NCBI GenBank assembly: GCA_030695945.1
Contig: JAUYOG010000019.1
Span: 62,001 to 126,000, forward strand
DNA length: 64,000 nt
Reading direction: 5' to 3'
Source: Ramlibacter sp.
GTDB taxonomy: Bacteria > Pseudomonadota > Gammaproteobacteria > Burkholderiales > Burkholderiaceae_C
In this document: one piece after another, positions 17,149 through 26,383 of the stretch
How the letters are laid out: each line of letters begins with the position of its first letter
Position numbering within the stretch: position 1 is the stretch's first letter
Position numbers and translations under genes: made by a program
The notes under the pieces: generated by a model
Seen by the model: the letters and a program-made list of their open reading frames with translations, nothing else
Told to the model about the DNA's origin: nothing
The model's database searches: none

Positions 17149-18116
17149 AATTCACCGTGCTCATCCCCTTGTACAACAAGGCGCGCTTCATCGAGGGCGC
17201 GGTGCGGTCGGCGCTGGAGCAATCCTGGCCGCCGCACGAGGTGCTCGTCATCGACGACGGCTCGACCGACGGCGGCGCGGAGCTGTTGGAAAGCCTGGAC
17301 CTGCCGCGCGTGCGCGTGGTGCGGCAGGCGAACGCGGGCGTCTCCGCGGCGCGCAACCGTGGCATCGCGCTCGCGCAGGGCGACTGGATCGCCTTCCTCG
17401 ATGCCGACGACTGGCATCACCCCGCGTTCCTCTCCAACCTGGCGCGTGCCCACCAGGCCTGCCCCGAAGCCGACATGATCGCCACCGGCTTTCGGCAGGT
17501 CGACGGCGCGAGCGACGACGAGCCCGAACCCTGGCAGGTGCCCGAAGCCTTCTGCGAGGTGGAGCTGATCGACGACCTGCGCGAGCGCTGGATGAGGAAC
17601 TCGCCCTTCTTCACCAGCAGCGTGGCCGTCCGCACGCGCCGCCTGCGCCAGATGCGCCCTTGCTTCATCGAGGGCGAGTCGTTCGGCGAGGACCTCGACG
17701 TGTGGTTCCGCATCGCCGACCAGACGCCCGTCGCGCTCGTGAACGCGCCGCTGGCCGCGTACCGTGCGTCCGTCGCCGGCTCGCTCACCGCCGTCCACCG
17801 TCCCACCCGGCTGCCGCCCTACCTGCAGCGCATGCGCCAGCATGCCCGGGACGGCGCCATTCCCCAGCGCCTGCGGCGCTCGGCGCTCTGGTTCGTCGCC
17901 CAGCAGGAGATCACGCTCGCGCGGGAGCTGCTCGCCGCGGGCCGCCGCCGTGACGCCCTCGCCTGCCTGCTGGACGCCCGCGATGCGGCCGCCGGGCGGC
18001 GCTGGCAGCTCACCGCGCTCATGGCCCTGTTCATGCCGGCCAAGGTGGCCGACCGGTGGCAGCGCTGGCGCGTGCGCAGTGCCGACGCGTTCTCGCAGCA
18101 AGGAACGCCGCCATGA
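17145..18116 (+). CDS. Glycosyltransferase family 2
   Basis: A 323-aa cytosolic GT-A enzyme. It begins [30 protein letters not shown] is the nucleotide site and FLDADDW the metal-binding DxD near residue 85. The C-terminal third is Arg-rich and helical. The start is GTG 17145, overlapping the upstream stop (GTGA), which gives the standard GT2 first strand. The sugar transferred is not evident. Confidence 0.9.
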   Translation: MKFTVLIPLYNKARFIEGAVRSALEQSWPPHEVLVIDDGSTDGGAELLESLDLPRVRVVRQANAGVSAARNRGIALAQGDWIAFLDADDWHHPAFLSNLARAHQACPEADMIATGFRQVDGASDDEPEPWQVPEAFCEVELIDDLRERWMRNSPFFTSSVAVRTRRLRQMRPCFIEGESFGEDLDVWFRIADQTPVALVNAPLAAYRASVAGSLTAVHRPTRLPPYLQRMRQHARDGAIPQRLRRSALWFVAQQEITLARELLAAGRRRDALACLLDARDAAAGRRWQLTALMALFMPAKVADRWQRWRVRSADAFSQQGTPP

Positions 18117-19174
18117 CCGAAGCCACGCTCCGTCCCGCCCGCTGCCGGGTATCGGTGGTGATCAAGGCCTTGAACGAGGAAGAGAACATCTGCGCCGCCA
18201 TCGAAAGCTGCCTGGCGGCCGTGGCCGAGGTCGGCGGCGAGGTGATCCTGGCGGACAGCCACTCCACCGACCGCACCGTGGAGCTGGCCTCGCGCTACCC
18301 GATCCGCATCGTGCAGCTGGCCAACCCCGGCGAACGCTGCTGCGGCGTCGGGCCGCAGCTGGGGTACCAGCATTCATTCGGCGAGTACGTATACATCATG
18401 GACGGCGACATGCGGATGCTCCGCGGCTTCCTGCCGCAGGCGCTGATGTTCCTCGCCCAGCACCCGGAGGTCGCCGGCATCGGCGGGCGCGTGGTGGAAC
18501 TGAACAGCGAGAGCATGGAATACCGCGAGCGGGCCCTGCGCGCGGCCGTGCACCTGGCCCCGGGCGAAGTGGACCGGCTGGACGGCGGCGGACTGTATCG
18601 CCGGCTGGCGATCGCGGAGACCGGCTACTTCTCCGACCGCAACCTGCACAGCTACGAGGAGTTCGACCTCGCGGTGCGCCTGCGCTCGCTGGGCTGGAAA
18701 CTCTGGCGCCTCCCGGTGAAGGCGGTGACGCACTACGGCCACGAGTCGCCGCCTTACCAGCTGCTGCTGCGGCGCTGGCGGTCGCTCTACGCGTGCGGTC
18801 TGGGCGAGCTGGTGCGCGCGGCGACCGGTGAGCGCCAGATGCGGCTGATCCTGCGCGGCGCGCGCGAGCTGCGCATCTACACCGCCGTGCTGGTGTGGTG
18901 GGCGGTGCTGCTGGCCGCGTTGCTCTGGCCGGCGCCGGCCCCCGCGCGCCTGGCCGTCTTTGCCGCGCTGGCCGCCGCTCCGCTGCTCGTGATGCTGTGG
19001 CGCAAGCGCTCGCTGCGGCGCGCGGCCTATTCGGTCGTGTCGTGGTGCTTCAACGCGGCCGGCCTGGTGCGCGGGCTGTTGCGGGCGCGCCGCCCGGCCC
19101 GGGAGCCGATCGAGAGCCGGGTCATCCAGGACCCGCCGTCGATGCTCGAGCCGCATCCCCCTCATTACGCATAA
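18113..19174 (+). CDS. Glycosyltransferase family 2 with C-terminal membrane segments
   Basis: A 353-aa GT2 enzyme. [20 protein letters not shown] opens the fold; [11 protein letters not shown] and YIMDGDMRM (DxD near residue 100) are the donor sites. Two hydrophobic helices at about 260-305 would anchor it to the inner membrane. It overlaps the previous gene by ATGA and is followed 25 bases later by a GT4 gene. Specificity unknown. Confidence 0.88.
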   Translation: MTEATLRPARCRVSVVIKALNEEENICAAIESCLAAVAEVGGEVILADSHSTDRTVELASRYPIRIVQLANPGERCCGVGPQLGYQHSFGEYVYIMDGDMRMLRGFLPQALMFLAQHPEVAGIGGRVVELNSESMEYRERALRAAVHLAPGEVDRLDGGGLYRRLAIAETGYFSDRNLHSYEEFDLAVRLRSLGWKLWRLPVKAVTHYGHESPPYQLLLRRWRSLYACGLGELVRAATGERQMRLILRGARELRIYTAVLVWWAVLLAALLWPAPAPARLAVFAALAAAPLLVMLWRKRSLRRAAYSVVSWCFNAAGLVRGLLRARRPAREPIESRVIQDPPSMLEPHPPHYA

Positions 19175-19199
19175 CGACAACAGGACGACCTCACCCACC

Positions 19200-20378
19200 A
19201 TGCCGGACACCGTTGGCTCCCTGCCCCACGCCACCGCCGCCAGCCGCGGCCGCTACATCTACATCGCCTGCCCCTGGACGCCGGTGGGCGGGGGCATGTA
19301 CAAGATCGCCGACTACCTGATCCAGTCCCAGGCGCTGGAAACGCCCGTGGACGCGGCGCAGCTGCGGCCGCTCGACACGCGCGGGGGCGGCAGCGCGCTG
19401 GCGTCCGCATGGGTGCTGATGACGGCGCTGGCCAGGCTCGTGCGCGGCCGCATCTCGGGCGACCTCGCGGGAGTGCACGTCAACATGGCCGAGCGGCTGA
19501 GCCTGGTGCGCAAGAGCGTGATCGTCGTGGCCTGCCGCGCGCTCGGCATCCCGGTGGTGCTGCACCTGCATGCCGCGCAGCTGCATCACTTCTACCGGGC
19601 CCTGCCCTTGCTGTTGCAGCGGCTCACCCGCTGGGTGTTCTCACTGCCCTCCAGCGTCGTGGTGCTGGGCGCGGCGGCGCGGCGCTTCGTCATCGAGGAG
19701 CTGTACGTGCGGCCCCAGCGCGTGGAGATCGTCATCAACGGCGTGCCGCGGCCGGCGCAGGCGCGGGCCGCGCGCCCCGCCGACGCGCGCCGCCGCGTGC
19801 TGTTCCTGGGCAACCTGTCCGAGCGCAAGGGCGTCTCCGACCTGCTGCAGGCGCTGGCGCGGCCGGGCTTCGACGCGGCCCGGCTGGAAGTCGTGCTGGC
19901 AGGCGGCGGCGATGTGGCGGGCTACCAGGCTAAAGCGGCCGGCCTCGGCCTGGGCGGGATCGTCAGGTTCGAGGGTTGGTGCGACCAGCAGAAGGTGGCG
20001 CAGCTGATGGCGCAGGCCGACGTGCTGGTGCTGCCCTCCTACGACGAGGGCCTGCCGCTGGTCATCCTGGAAGCGCTGGCGCACGGTGTGGCCGTGGTCT
20101 GCACGCCCGTGGGCGAGATCCCGGCGGTGCTGAGCGACGGCGTGAACGCGTGTTTCGTGGAGCCCGGCGACATCGACGGTATCGCGGCCGCCCTGCACAA
20201 GCTGCTGCGCGAGCCCGGGCTGCTGGAAACCCTGGGCCGCAACGGCCGCGCGCTGTACGAGCGGCAGTTCTCGCTGGCCCGCTTCTTCAACAGCGTGGCC
20301 CGCATTCACCGCAGGCACTTCGGCGTTGCCGGCCAGCCGCTGCAGCCGGCAACACCCCCTGGGGAGGGCGCGCCATGA
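19200..20378 (+). CDS. Glycosyltransferase family 4
   Basis: A 392-aa GT-B enzyme. The N-domain opens RYIYIACPWTPVGGGMYKI; the C-domain has LFLGNLSERKGVSDLLQAL and PSYDEGLPLVILEALAHG, the E-x7-E donor motif of GT4. Predicted to be soluble or peripheral. The stop overlaps the GMC oxidoreductase start (ATGA). A weak AGGACG lies well upstream of ATG 19200. Confidence 0.9.
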   Translation: MPDTVGSLPHATAASRGRYIYIACPWTPVGGGMYKIADYLIQSQALETPVDAAQLRPLDTRGGGSALASAWVLMTALARLVRGRISGDLAGVHVNMAERLSLVRKSVIVVACRALGIPVVLHLHAAQLHHFYRALPLLLQRLTRWVFSLPSSVVVLGAAARRFVIEELYVRPQRVEIVINGVPRPAQARAARPADARRRVLFLGNLSERKGVSDLLQALARPGFDAARLEVVLAGGGDVAGYQAKAAGLGLGGIVRFEGWCDQQKVAQLMAQADVLVLPSYDEGLPLVILEALAHGVAVVCTPVGEIPAVLSDGVNACFVEPGDIDGIAAALHKLLREPGLLETLGRNGRALYERQFSLARFFNSVARIHRRHFGVAGQPLQPATPPGEGAP

Positions 20379-22066
20379 TTGCCAGCGCCGACACCGTCGA
20401 GACCGGCGCCTGCCTGTGGGCCGATGTGTGCATCGTGGGCGGCGGCGCCGCGGGCATCGCCCTGGCGCTCTCGCTGTCGGGCCAGGGCCTGAAGATCGTG
20501 CTGCTGGAGTCGGGCCAGGCCACCGAACACGCCCCCACGCAGGCGCTGTATGCCGGCGAAGTCGCCGACGAGCGCCTGCACAGCCCGCCGGACAAGTACC
20601 GCACGCGGCGCATGGGCGGCTCGACGACGATCTGGGGCGGCCGCTGCGTGCCTTTCGATCCCATCGATTTCGAGGCGCGCAGCCACGTGCCCTTCAGCGG
20701 CTGGCCGATCTCGTACGGGGACCTCGCGCCCTTCTACCCGGAGGCGAATGCGCTGTCGGAGGCGGGACGCTTCAGCTACGACGCCGACGAGGCGCTGGGC
20801 CCCGCTGCGGCCCCGCTCTTCCGCCGCTTCGAGAGCACCACCGTGCGCACCAACTCGCTTGAACGCTTCTCCTGCCCGACCGATTTCGGCAAACGCTACG
20901 AGAAACGGCTGCGCCTGGCGCCCGACATCAAGGTGCTGCTCGGCGCGAACTGCACGGCGATCCGGCTCGAGCCCGGTGGCCGCGCGGTCGACGAACTGGA
21001 GGTAACCACTCTCTCCGGCCGCTACTTCAAGGTGGCGCCGCGCGCGGCCGTGCTGGCCGCCGGCGGGCTGGAGACGGCGCGCCTGCTGCTGGCATCGGAC
21101 GACGTCGCGCATGCCGGCATCGGCAACGAGCACGACGCCGTCGGACGCTACTACATGTGCCACATCGCGGGCAACGTCGGCACGCTCACCGTGCGCGGGA
21201 CGCCGGACGACGTGCGGCACGGCTACGAGCTGGCGCCCGAGGGCGTGTACTGCCGCCGCCGCATCTCCATCGCGCCCGAGCAACAGCGCCGCCACGGCCT
21301 GGCCAACACCGTGGCGCGCCTGCACTTCCCGCGCATCACCGACCCGCGGCACCGCAACGGCGTGCTGTCGGGCCTGTTCCTGGTGCGGCGCCTCATCAGC
21401 TACGAGTACGGCAAGCGCCTCAACGACGGGACGGCGACCTCGCCGGGCCTGTACGCACGGCACCTGCTGAACGTGATGACCGACCCGGTGGACACCACGG
21501 CCTTCCTCGCCCATTGGGTGGCGCGCCGCACGCTGGCGCAACGCAAGTACCCGTCGGTGATCCTGCGCAACCGCACCAACCGGTTCAGCCTGGAGATGCA
21601 TGCGGAGCAGATGCCCAACCCCGACAGCCGTGTCACGCTGTCGGAGCGCTGCGACGCGCTCGGCATGCCGCAGGTGCACGTGGACTGGCGCTACGGCCGG
21701 GGCGACATCGAGTCCGTGGACCGCACGCTCCAACTGATCGCGCAGGAGTTCGAGAGCACCGGCGCCGGCACGCTGGAATACGACCGTGAAAGGCTGGAGG
21801 AGGACCTGATGCGCTTCGGCGCGTATGGCGGCCACCACATCGGCACCGCCCGCATGGGATCCGACGTGCGCACCAGCGTCGTCAACGCCGATTGCCAGGT
21901 GCATTCGGTTCGTAACCTCTTCGTTGCCGGCAGCGCCGTGTTCCCCACGTCCAGCCAGGCGAACCCCACGCTCACGCTCATCGCGCTCTCACTGCGCCTG
22001 GGCAAGCATCTCTCCCGCCGGCTCGCCCCGAAGCCGCGCGTCCAAACGGATCTGGTGGCAGCATGA
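20375..22066 (+). CDS. GMC-family FAD oxidoreductase
   Basis: A 563-aa flavoprotein. CIVGGGAAGIALALSLSG is the FAD-binding fold, GGSTTIWGGRC the second FAD motif, and GGHHIGTARMG with NLFVAGSAVFPTSSQANPT the C-terminal GMC region with the catalytic His. GMC enzymes oxidise alcohols, including sugar hydroxyls. Its place between a GT4 gene and an epimerase, with ATGA overlaps on both sides, suggests it acts on a sugar of the repeat unit or its lipid-linked precursor. No signal peptide is seen, so it should be cytoplasmic. Confidence 0.88.
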   Translation: MIASADTVETGACLWADVCIVGGGAAGIALALSLSGQGLKIVLLESGQATEHAPTQALYAGEVADERLHSPPDKYRTRRMGGSTTIWGGRCVPFDPIDFEARSHVPFSGWPISYGDLAPFYPEANALSEAGRFSYDADEALGPAAAPLFRRFESTTVRTNSLERFSCPTDFGKRYEKRLRLAPDIKVLLGANCTAIRLEPGGRAVDELEVTTLSGRYFKVAPRAAVLAAGGLETARLLLASDDVAHAGIGNEHDAVGRYYMCHIAGNVGTLTVRGTPDDVRHGYELAPEGVYCRRRISIAPEQQRRHGLANTVARLHFPRITDPRHRNGVLSGLFLVRRLISYEYGKRLNDGTATSPGLYARHLLNVMTDPVDTTAFLAHWVARRTLAQRKYPSVILRNRTNRFSLEMHAEQMPNPDSRVTLSERCDALGMPQVHVDWRYGRGDIESVDRTLQLIAQEFESTGAGTLEYDRERLEEDLMRFGAYGGHHIGTARMGSDVRTSVVNADCQVHSVRNLFVAGSAVFPTSSQANPTLTLIALSLRLGKHLSRRLAPKPRVQTDLVAA

Positions 22067-23079
22067 AGATACTCGTACTCGGCGGCTCGGGCTACATCGG
22101 TTCCCGGCTGTGCGCGGCGCTCGCCGCGAGCGGCTGGGCCACGCCCATCAGTGCATCGTCGCGGCGTGTGACGCCGGGCATCGAACACCGCCGCGTGGAT
22201 ACGCGCAAGCCCGAATCGCTCACGCAAGCGCTGCATGGCATCGATGCGGTGGTGAACTGCGTCGCCGGCGACGCCGCGTCGATCGCACACGGTGCGCACG
22301 TGCTGGCGGAGGCCGCCGTGGACGCCGAATGCCCCCGCATCATCCACTTGAGCAGCATGTCGGTGTACGGCGCGCAGGAAGGACAGTTGCCGGAGGAGGC
22401 GCCACTCGATCCGACGATGGGCTGGTACGCCCGCGCCAAGTGCGAGGCCGAGCACCACATGGCGTCTTTCGCCCATGCCGGCGGCACGGTGGTGACGCTG
22501 CGCCCCGGCTGCGTCTGGGGCCCCGGCAGCCAGCTGTGGGTCGGCCGCGTTGGCCGCTGGCTGCGCGCCGGCCGCCTGGGCGACCTGGGCGCCGCGGGCG
22601 ACGGCTGGTCGAACCTGGTGCACGTGGACGACATCTGCAGTGCCGTCATCGCGGGGCTGCGCCTCCCGCTGCCGCCCGGCCAGCTGCGCACCTACAACCT
22701 CGCCGCGCCCGACAGCCCGCGCTGGAACGAATACTTCGTCGATCTGGCGCTCGCCATCGGCGCCGTGCCGGTGCGGCGCATCTCGCCGCTGCAGTTGAAG
22801 GTCGACGGCTGGGCGCTCGGCCCGATGCTCAAGGTGGCGCAGGGCGTGTTGTCCCACGCCGGTCGAACCGGGCACGCCGTTCCCGATCCGATGTCGCCCG
22901 GACTGGTCCATTTGTGGGACCGGCACCTGCACATGGACTCCCGCCTCGCCGAGCGAGAATTGGAGCTTAAGTGGACAGCGTATGCCATGGCCCTCAGGCA
23001 ATCGGCACTTTGGTACCTGCAAAGCGACGGCATGCCGGGTGCCCATCGCGGCGCGGCGGTGCCTGTTCCTCCGTCCTGA
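22063..23079 (+). CDS. NAD-dependent epimerase/dehydratase (extended SDR)
   Basis: A 338-aa SDR protein. MKILVLGGSGYIGSRL holds the GxxGxxG NAD motif; LSSMSVYG and WYARAKCEAE supply the Ser and Y-x3-K catalytic residues. It is the last gene of the plus-strand polysaccharide operon and partner to the GMC oxidoreductase. An oxidation-then-epimerisation or reduction of a sugar, as in DprE1/DprE2, is an attractive guess but not shown. Confidence 0.87.
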   Translation: MKILVLGGSGYIGSRLCAALAASGWATPISASSRRVTPGIEHRRVDTRKPESLTQALHGIDAVVNCVAGDAASIAHGAHVLAEAAVDAECPRIIHLSSMSVYGAQEGQLPEEAPLDPTMGWYARAKCEAEHHMASFAHAGGTVVTLRPGCVWGPGSQLWVGRVGRWLRAGRLGDLGAAGDGWSNLVHVDDICSAVIAGLRLPLPPGQLRTYNLAAPDSPRWNEYFVDLALAIGAVPVRRISPLQLKVDGWALGPMLKVAQGVLSHAGRTGHAVPDPMSPGLVHLWDRHLHMDSRLAERELELKWTAYAMALRQSALWYLQSDGMPGAHRGAAVPVPPS

Positions 23080-23096
23080 CCACAGCGCCCCGAGGC

Positions 23097-23120
23097 GAAC
23101 ATTGATGCGCATCAATGTTC
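23097..23120. promoter_or_regulatory. FNR/ANR-type box in a perfect 24-bp palindrome
   Basis: The arms GAACATTGATGC and GCATCAATGTTC are perfectly complementary. The core TTGAT-GCGC-ATCAA (23102-23115) matches the FNR consensus TTGAT-N4-ATCAA at every defined base. A TAAGAAT -10-like element lies at 23138-23144, so a start near 23150 would put the box centre at about -41.5, the class II activator position. It should drive the secreted protein at 23177. Confidence 0.75.
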
Positions 23121-23176
23121 CGCCAGGCAGCATGGGCTAAGAATCTCGAACCGTTCCACGAAAAGGAAGGATTGAG

Positions 23177-23599
23177 ATGAACATCTTTTCTCCTGCGGCC
23201 ATGACCGCCGTTGCGACGATCGCCCTCTCTGCGTCTGGCGGGGTCCTTGCCCAGACAGCTCCCCTCGCGGCCAGCCAGGTCTCCGGGGCCGAGCTCCAGG
23301 CCTGGGTCGATGCAGACGGCCTCGCGCTAGGCGGTATCGACCTTCAGGGCGGCTGCCAGTTCCTCGCCAAGAACAAAGGTGGCGAACGCCACCTGAGCGT
23401 CTTCTGCCCTGGCAGCCCAGCCCCCTGGACGGTGAAGGGTGAGGGCAAGGTGGTCGGAGACAAGTGGTGCGTGAAGTTCCGCTTCCCGGACGGCAACGTG
23501 TCCGACCAGTGCGAGGAGTTCTTCAAGCTCGGCGACAACAAGTACGAAATACGCTTGGCCGGCAAGCCGCTCAATCGGGTATATCGGCTCGTTCCCTGA
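23177..23599 (+). CDS. Small secreted protein, possibly DUF995-like
   Basis: A 140-aa protein with a signal peptide (about residues 1-25, ending VLAQ). The mature part has four Cys (LQGGCQF, SVFCPG, DKWCVKF, SDQCEEF) and a run GEGKVVGDKWCVKF, then CEEFFKLGDNKYEIR, that recalls DUF995-type periplasmic proteins. Two disulfides are plausible. AAGGAAGG ahead of ATG 23177 is a strong ribosome site. The FNR-type box 60 bases upstream suggests oxygen-responsive expression. Function unknown. Confidence 0.75.
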   Translation: MNIFSPAAMTAVATIALSASGGVLAQTAPLAASQVSGAELQAWVDADGLALGGIDLQGGCQFLAKNKGGERHLSVFCPGSPAPWTVKGEGKVVGDKWCVKFRFPDGNVSDQCEEFFKLGDNKYEIRLAGKPLNRVYRLVP

Positions 23600-23616
23600 C
23601 GGGGTTCAAATTTGCG

Positions 23617-23636
23617 AACCCGCCCGTGCGCGGGTT
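23617..23636. terminator. Candidate bidirectional terminator between convergent units
   Basis: A hairpin with 7-bp arms AACCCGC and GCGGGTT and a 6-base loop sits between the secreted-protein stop (23599) and the galE stop (23660). There is only a short U-run on either side, so the call rests on position and stem. Confidence 0.4.
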
Positions 23637-23659
23637 TGCCGCGCGGTCGATGCGTGGGG

Positions 23660-24670
23660 TCAGCGGTACCCGTCCGGGTTCCGGCTCTGCCAGCGCCAGG
23701 AATCCGCGCACATGTCATCCAGCGAACGCGTGGCACGCCAACCCAGCAGCTCCTCCGCCAGCGAAGGATCCGCATAGCACTGCGCCACGTCACCCGGCCG
23801 GCGCGGCGCGAGCTTGTATGCCACGGGCTTCCCGCTCGCCGCCTCGAACGCCCGCACGACCTCCAGCACGCTGTGGCCGCGGCCGGTGCCGAGGTTCACG
23901 GTCAGGCTCTCGCCGTTTTCCACCAGCGCCTTCAGCCCGGCCACATGGCCTTCGGCCAAGTCGCTCACGTGGATGTAGTCGCGCACGCCCGTGCCGTCGG
24001 GCGTGGGGTAATCGTCGCCGAACACCTGCAGGTGCGCGCGCTTGCCCAGCGCCACCTGCGTGATGAAGGGCATCAGGTTGTTGGGGATGCCGGATGGGTC
24101 CTCGCCGATCAGGCCGCTGTCGTGCGCACCGACGGGGTTGAAGTAGCGCAGCACCGCGACGCGCCAATCCGGTTCTGCCGTGCGCACGGCCTGCAGGATG
24201 TCCTCGACGACCAGCTTGGTGTGGCCGTACGGGTTGGTGTGGCTGCGCGGGAAGTGCTCGGCGATCGGCACGCTGGCCGGGTCGCCGTACACCGTCGCGC
24301 TGCTGGAGAACACCAGCGTCTTGCAGCCCACCGCCTGCATGGCTCGCAGCAGGCTCACCGCGCCGCCCACGTTGTTGCGGTAGTACTTGAGGGGGTTGGC
24401 GACGCTCTCGCCGACGGCCTTGTCGCCCGCGAAGTGGATCACCGCGCCGATGTCGTGGCGGCGCAGCACGGCCTCCACCAGCGGCGTGTCCAGCACGTCG
24501 CCCTCCTCGCACTCCACATGCTGCTCGGTGATGGCATAGAGCCGCTCCAGCACGCCGTGATGGCTGTTGGAGAAGTTGTCCAGGATGACGGGCGTGTAGC
24601 CCGCGCGGGCGAGCGCCACGTAGGTGTGGCTGCCGATGTAGCCGGCGCCGCCCGTGAGGAGGATGTTCAT
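23660..24670 (-). CDS. galE: UDP-glucose 4-epimerase
   Basis: A 336-aa SDR enzyme that interconverts UDP-glucose and UDP-galactose. MNILLTGGAGYIGSHTYVAL is the NAD site, FSSSATVYG and YGHTKLVVE give the Ser and Y-x3-K, and ALRYFNPVGAHDSGLIGEDP is a GalE hallmark. It is the last gene of the minus-strand eps unit, 22 bases after the WecG/TagA gene, and would supply UDP-galactose (or the GlcNAc/GalNAc pair) for the polymer. Confidence 0.95.
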   Translation of the reverse strand: MNILLTGGAGYIGSHTYVALARAGYTPVILDNFSNSHHGVLERLYAITEQHVECEEGDVLDTPLVEAVLRRHDIGAVIHFAGDKAVGESVANPLKYYRNNVGGAVSLLRAMQAVGCKTLVFSSSATVYGDPASVPIAEHFPRSHTNPYGHTKLVVEDILQAVRTAEPDWRVAVLRYFNPVGAHDSGLIGEDPSGIPNNLMPFITQVALGKRAHLQVFGDDYPTPDGTGVRDYIHVSDLAEGHVAGLKALVENGESLTVNLGTGRGHSVLEVVRAFEAASGKPVAYKLAPRRPGDVAQCYADPSLAEELLGWRATRSLDDMCADSWRWQSRNPDGYR

Positions 24671-24692
24671 TCGCGCGTGGTGTCCGTGATGA

Positions 24693-25478
24693 TCACGCGG
24701 ATTCTAGGCCTCGCCGCCGCAGGGCCTGCGCGGCCAGCCGCAGCGACCGCGCCAGGAACACCGGGTTGCCCATCACGTAGCGGCGGAACAGGCGCCGCGG
24801 TTCCAGCGCCAGGCGGTACGCCCATTCGAGACCGGTGCGCCGCATCCACCCGGGCGCGCGCGACGTCTTGTTGCCCAGGAAGTCGATGATGGCGCCGCCG
24901 CAGACGATCAGGCACGGGTAGCCCAGCGCGGCGCGCAGGACGGTGGCGACCTCCTCCTGGCGCGGCATGCCCATGCCCAGCACGATGAGCGAAGGCTTGT
25001 GTTCAGCCGCGAGGTGCAGGTAAGCCGCCGTCTCCAGGAAGCCGTGCGCGGCGACGCAATGGCTGGCGGGCGCGATCCGCGTCTCGACCACCTCACGCGC
25101 GCGGGTGAGGTAGGGGTCCTGCGTGCCGAACAGCGCGATCGAGCGGCCCGCGTGCCGCGCCATGACCTTGGGGATGAGGTCGGTCCCGTTGAGGTTCAGC
25201 CCCGGCGCCTGGTTGAGCAGGCGCAGCAGGATCGCCAGCCCGATGCCGTCGCGCACGATGATGTCGGCCGACATCAGCGCATTGAAAAACTCTTCGGACT
25301 CGGCCGCCGAGTTCATCGCATGCGCATTGACGAAAGCCAGCACCAGCGGCTCGGTGGGCCGCGAGAGCGAGTCGAGCAACTGCTGCTCGCCGCGCGGCGT
25401 CTGCACCCGGACGAGCCCCCGGACCAGGTGCTGCCAGCGCAGCCGCCAGTCCATGGGGTGCCGCGCCGGCGGCGTCAT
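24693..25478 (-). CDS. WecG/TagA/CpsF family glycosyltransferase (GT26)
   Basis: A 261-aa enzyme. LAFVNAHAMNSAAESEEF, LNGTDLIPKVM and LIVLGMGMPRQEEVA are the family motifs. Members transfer N-acetylmannosamine(uronate), glucose or galactose to lipid-linked sugars at the membrane. The ATG at 25478 overlaps the epsG stop (ATGA), which fixes the start although the frame is open further upstream. It probably adds the second sugar after EpsB. Confidence 0.9.
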   Translation of the reverse strand: MTPPARHPMDWRLRWQHLVRGLVRVQTPRGEQQLLDSLSRPTEPLVLAFVNAHAMNSAAESEEFFNALMSADIIVRDGIGLAILLRLLNQAPGLNLNGTDLIPKVMARHAGRSIALFGTQDPYLTRAREVVETRIAPASHCVAAHGFLETAAYLHLAAEHKPSLIVLGMGMPRQEEVATVLRAALGYPCLIVCGGAIIDFLGNKTSRAPGWMRRTGLEWAYRLALEPRRLFRRYVMGNPVFLARSLRLAAQALRRRGLESA

Positions 25479-26383
25479 GACGCGGGCGTGCCGTTGAGCA
25501 CCGCTCCCACGATCGTGACGCCGAACTGGCGCAAGTCGTCGGCCAGCGACGCGACGCGCGGCACCGACGTTCCGTTCTGGCACGCCAGGATCAGCGCCGC
25601 GCCGGCCCGTGCGGCGATGGTGCCCGCATCGGCGCACGACTCCGACGGCGGCGTGTCGATCAGGATCACTTCATAGCTCGCCCGCATCGCCGTGATCAGC
25701 TTGGTGAAGCCGGGGCGCGCCAGCAGCTCCTGCGGGTTCGGCGGGACGGCGCCCGCGGGCAGCACCCAGAGGTCCGGCAGCGACTTGATCTCGCACAGGG
25801 TGTCCAGGCCGGCTCGGCCGGCCAGCACGTGCGACAGGCCGATGCGCCCGGGCAGGCCGAAGATCTGGTGCTGGCGCGGGCGGCGCAGGTCGCCGTCGAT
25901 CAGCAGCGTGCGCTTGCCCAGCTGCGAGAACAGCACGGCCAGGTTCGCCGCGACGTAGCTGCGGCCCTCGCCCGTGCCCGGGCTCACCACGGCCAGCGCG
26001 GCCTGGCGCGCATCGTTCTCGAACCAGCGCAGCATCAGCTGGCTGCGCAGCGCGCGCAGGTGCTCCACCGCGTCGCTGTCGGGCTCGCGGGCGGCCACCA
26101 GCTCGCGGCTGAGGGGCGAATCGGCGAGCAGGCTCGGGTGGCCGAACTGCGTGGCCAGCACCTGCTCCACGTCGTCGCGATCCAGCAGGCCCATCGCGAT
26201 GCCCGCTTCGCCGAACGGCAGGCCGGCCTTTTTCTGGAAGTCGAGGATGCGCGCCACGTCACCCTGCTCCAGCCGGCCCCAGTCGACCAGCGTCGCGCCG
26301 ATCGGCTTGGCGGAGTCGCCGAACGGCGCGCCGATGTCCAGGTCGAGCCGGGTGCTCGGCAACGGAAAAATCTGGCTGTTCAT
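25475..26383 (-). CDS. epsG: EpsG-type chain-length tyrosine kinase homologue
   Basis: A 302-aa protein. Residues 28-85 look like a GspE-N-type domain (VDWGRLEQGDVARILDFQK). Residues 125-300 are a CpsD/Wzc-type P-loop domain: SPGTGEGRSYVAANLA, where the usual Walker A Lys is Arg141; LLIDGDLRRPR (Walker A') and VILIDTPPSE (Walker B). The same EGRS form is usual in EpsG proteins, so it is a family trait. There is no C-terminal Tyr cluster. It overlaps epsF and the GT26 gene by 4 nt each. It would regulate Wzz-like EpsF. Confidence 0.88.
   Translation of the reverse strand: MNSQIFPLPSTRLDLDIGAPFGDSAKPIGATLVDWGRLEQGDVARILDFQKKAGLPFGEAGIAMGLLDRDDVEQVLATQFGHPSLLADSPLSRELVAAREPDSDAVEHLRALRSQLMLRWFENDARQAALAVVSPGTGEGRSYVAANLAVLFSQLGKRTLLIDGDLRRPRQHQIFGLPGRIGLSHVLAGRAGLDTLCEIKSLPDLWVLPAGAVPPNPQELLARPGFTKLITAMRASYEVILIDTPPSESCADAGTIAARAGAALILACQNGTSVPRVASLADDLRQFGVTIVGAVLNGTPAS

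Noticed and set aside
25600..25680. EpsG as a broken kinase because the Walker A Lys is Arg
   Set aside because: The EGRS form is, to my knowledge, usual in EpsG proteins, so it is a family feature rather than a mutation in this strain.
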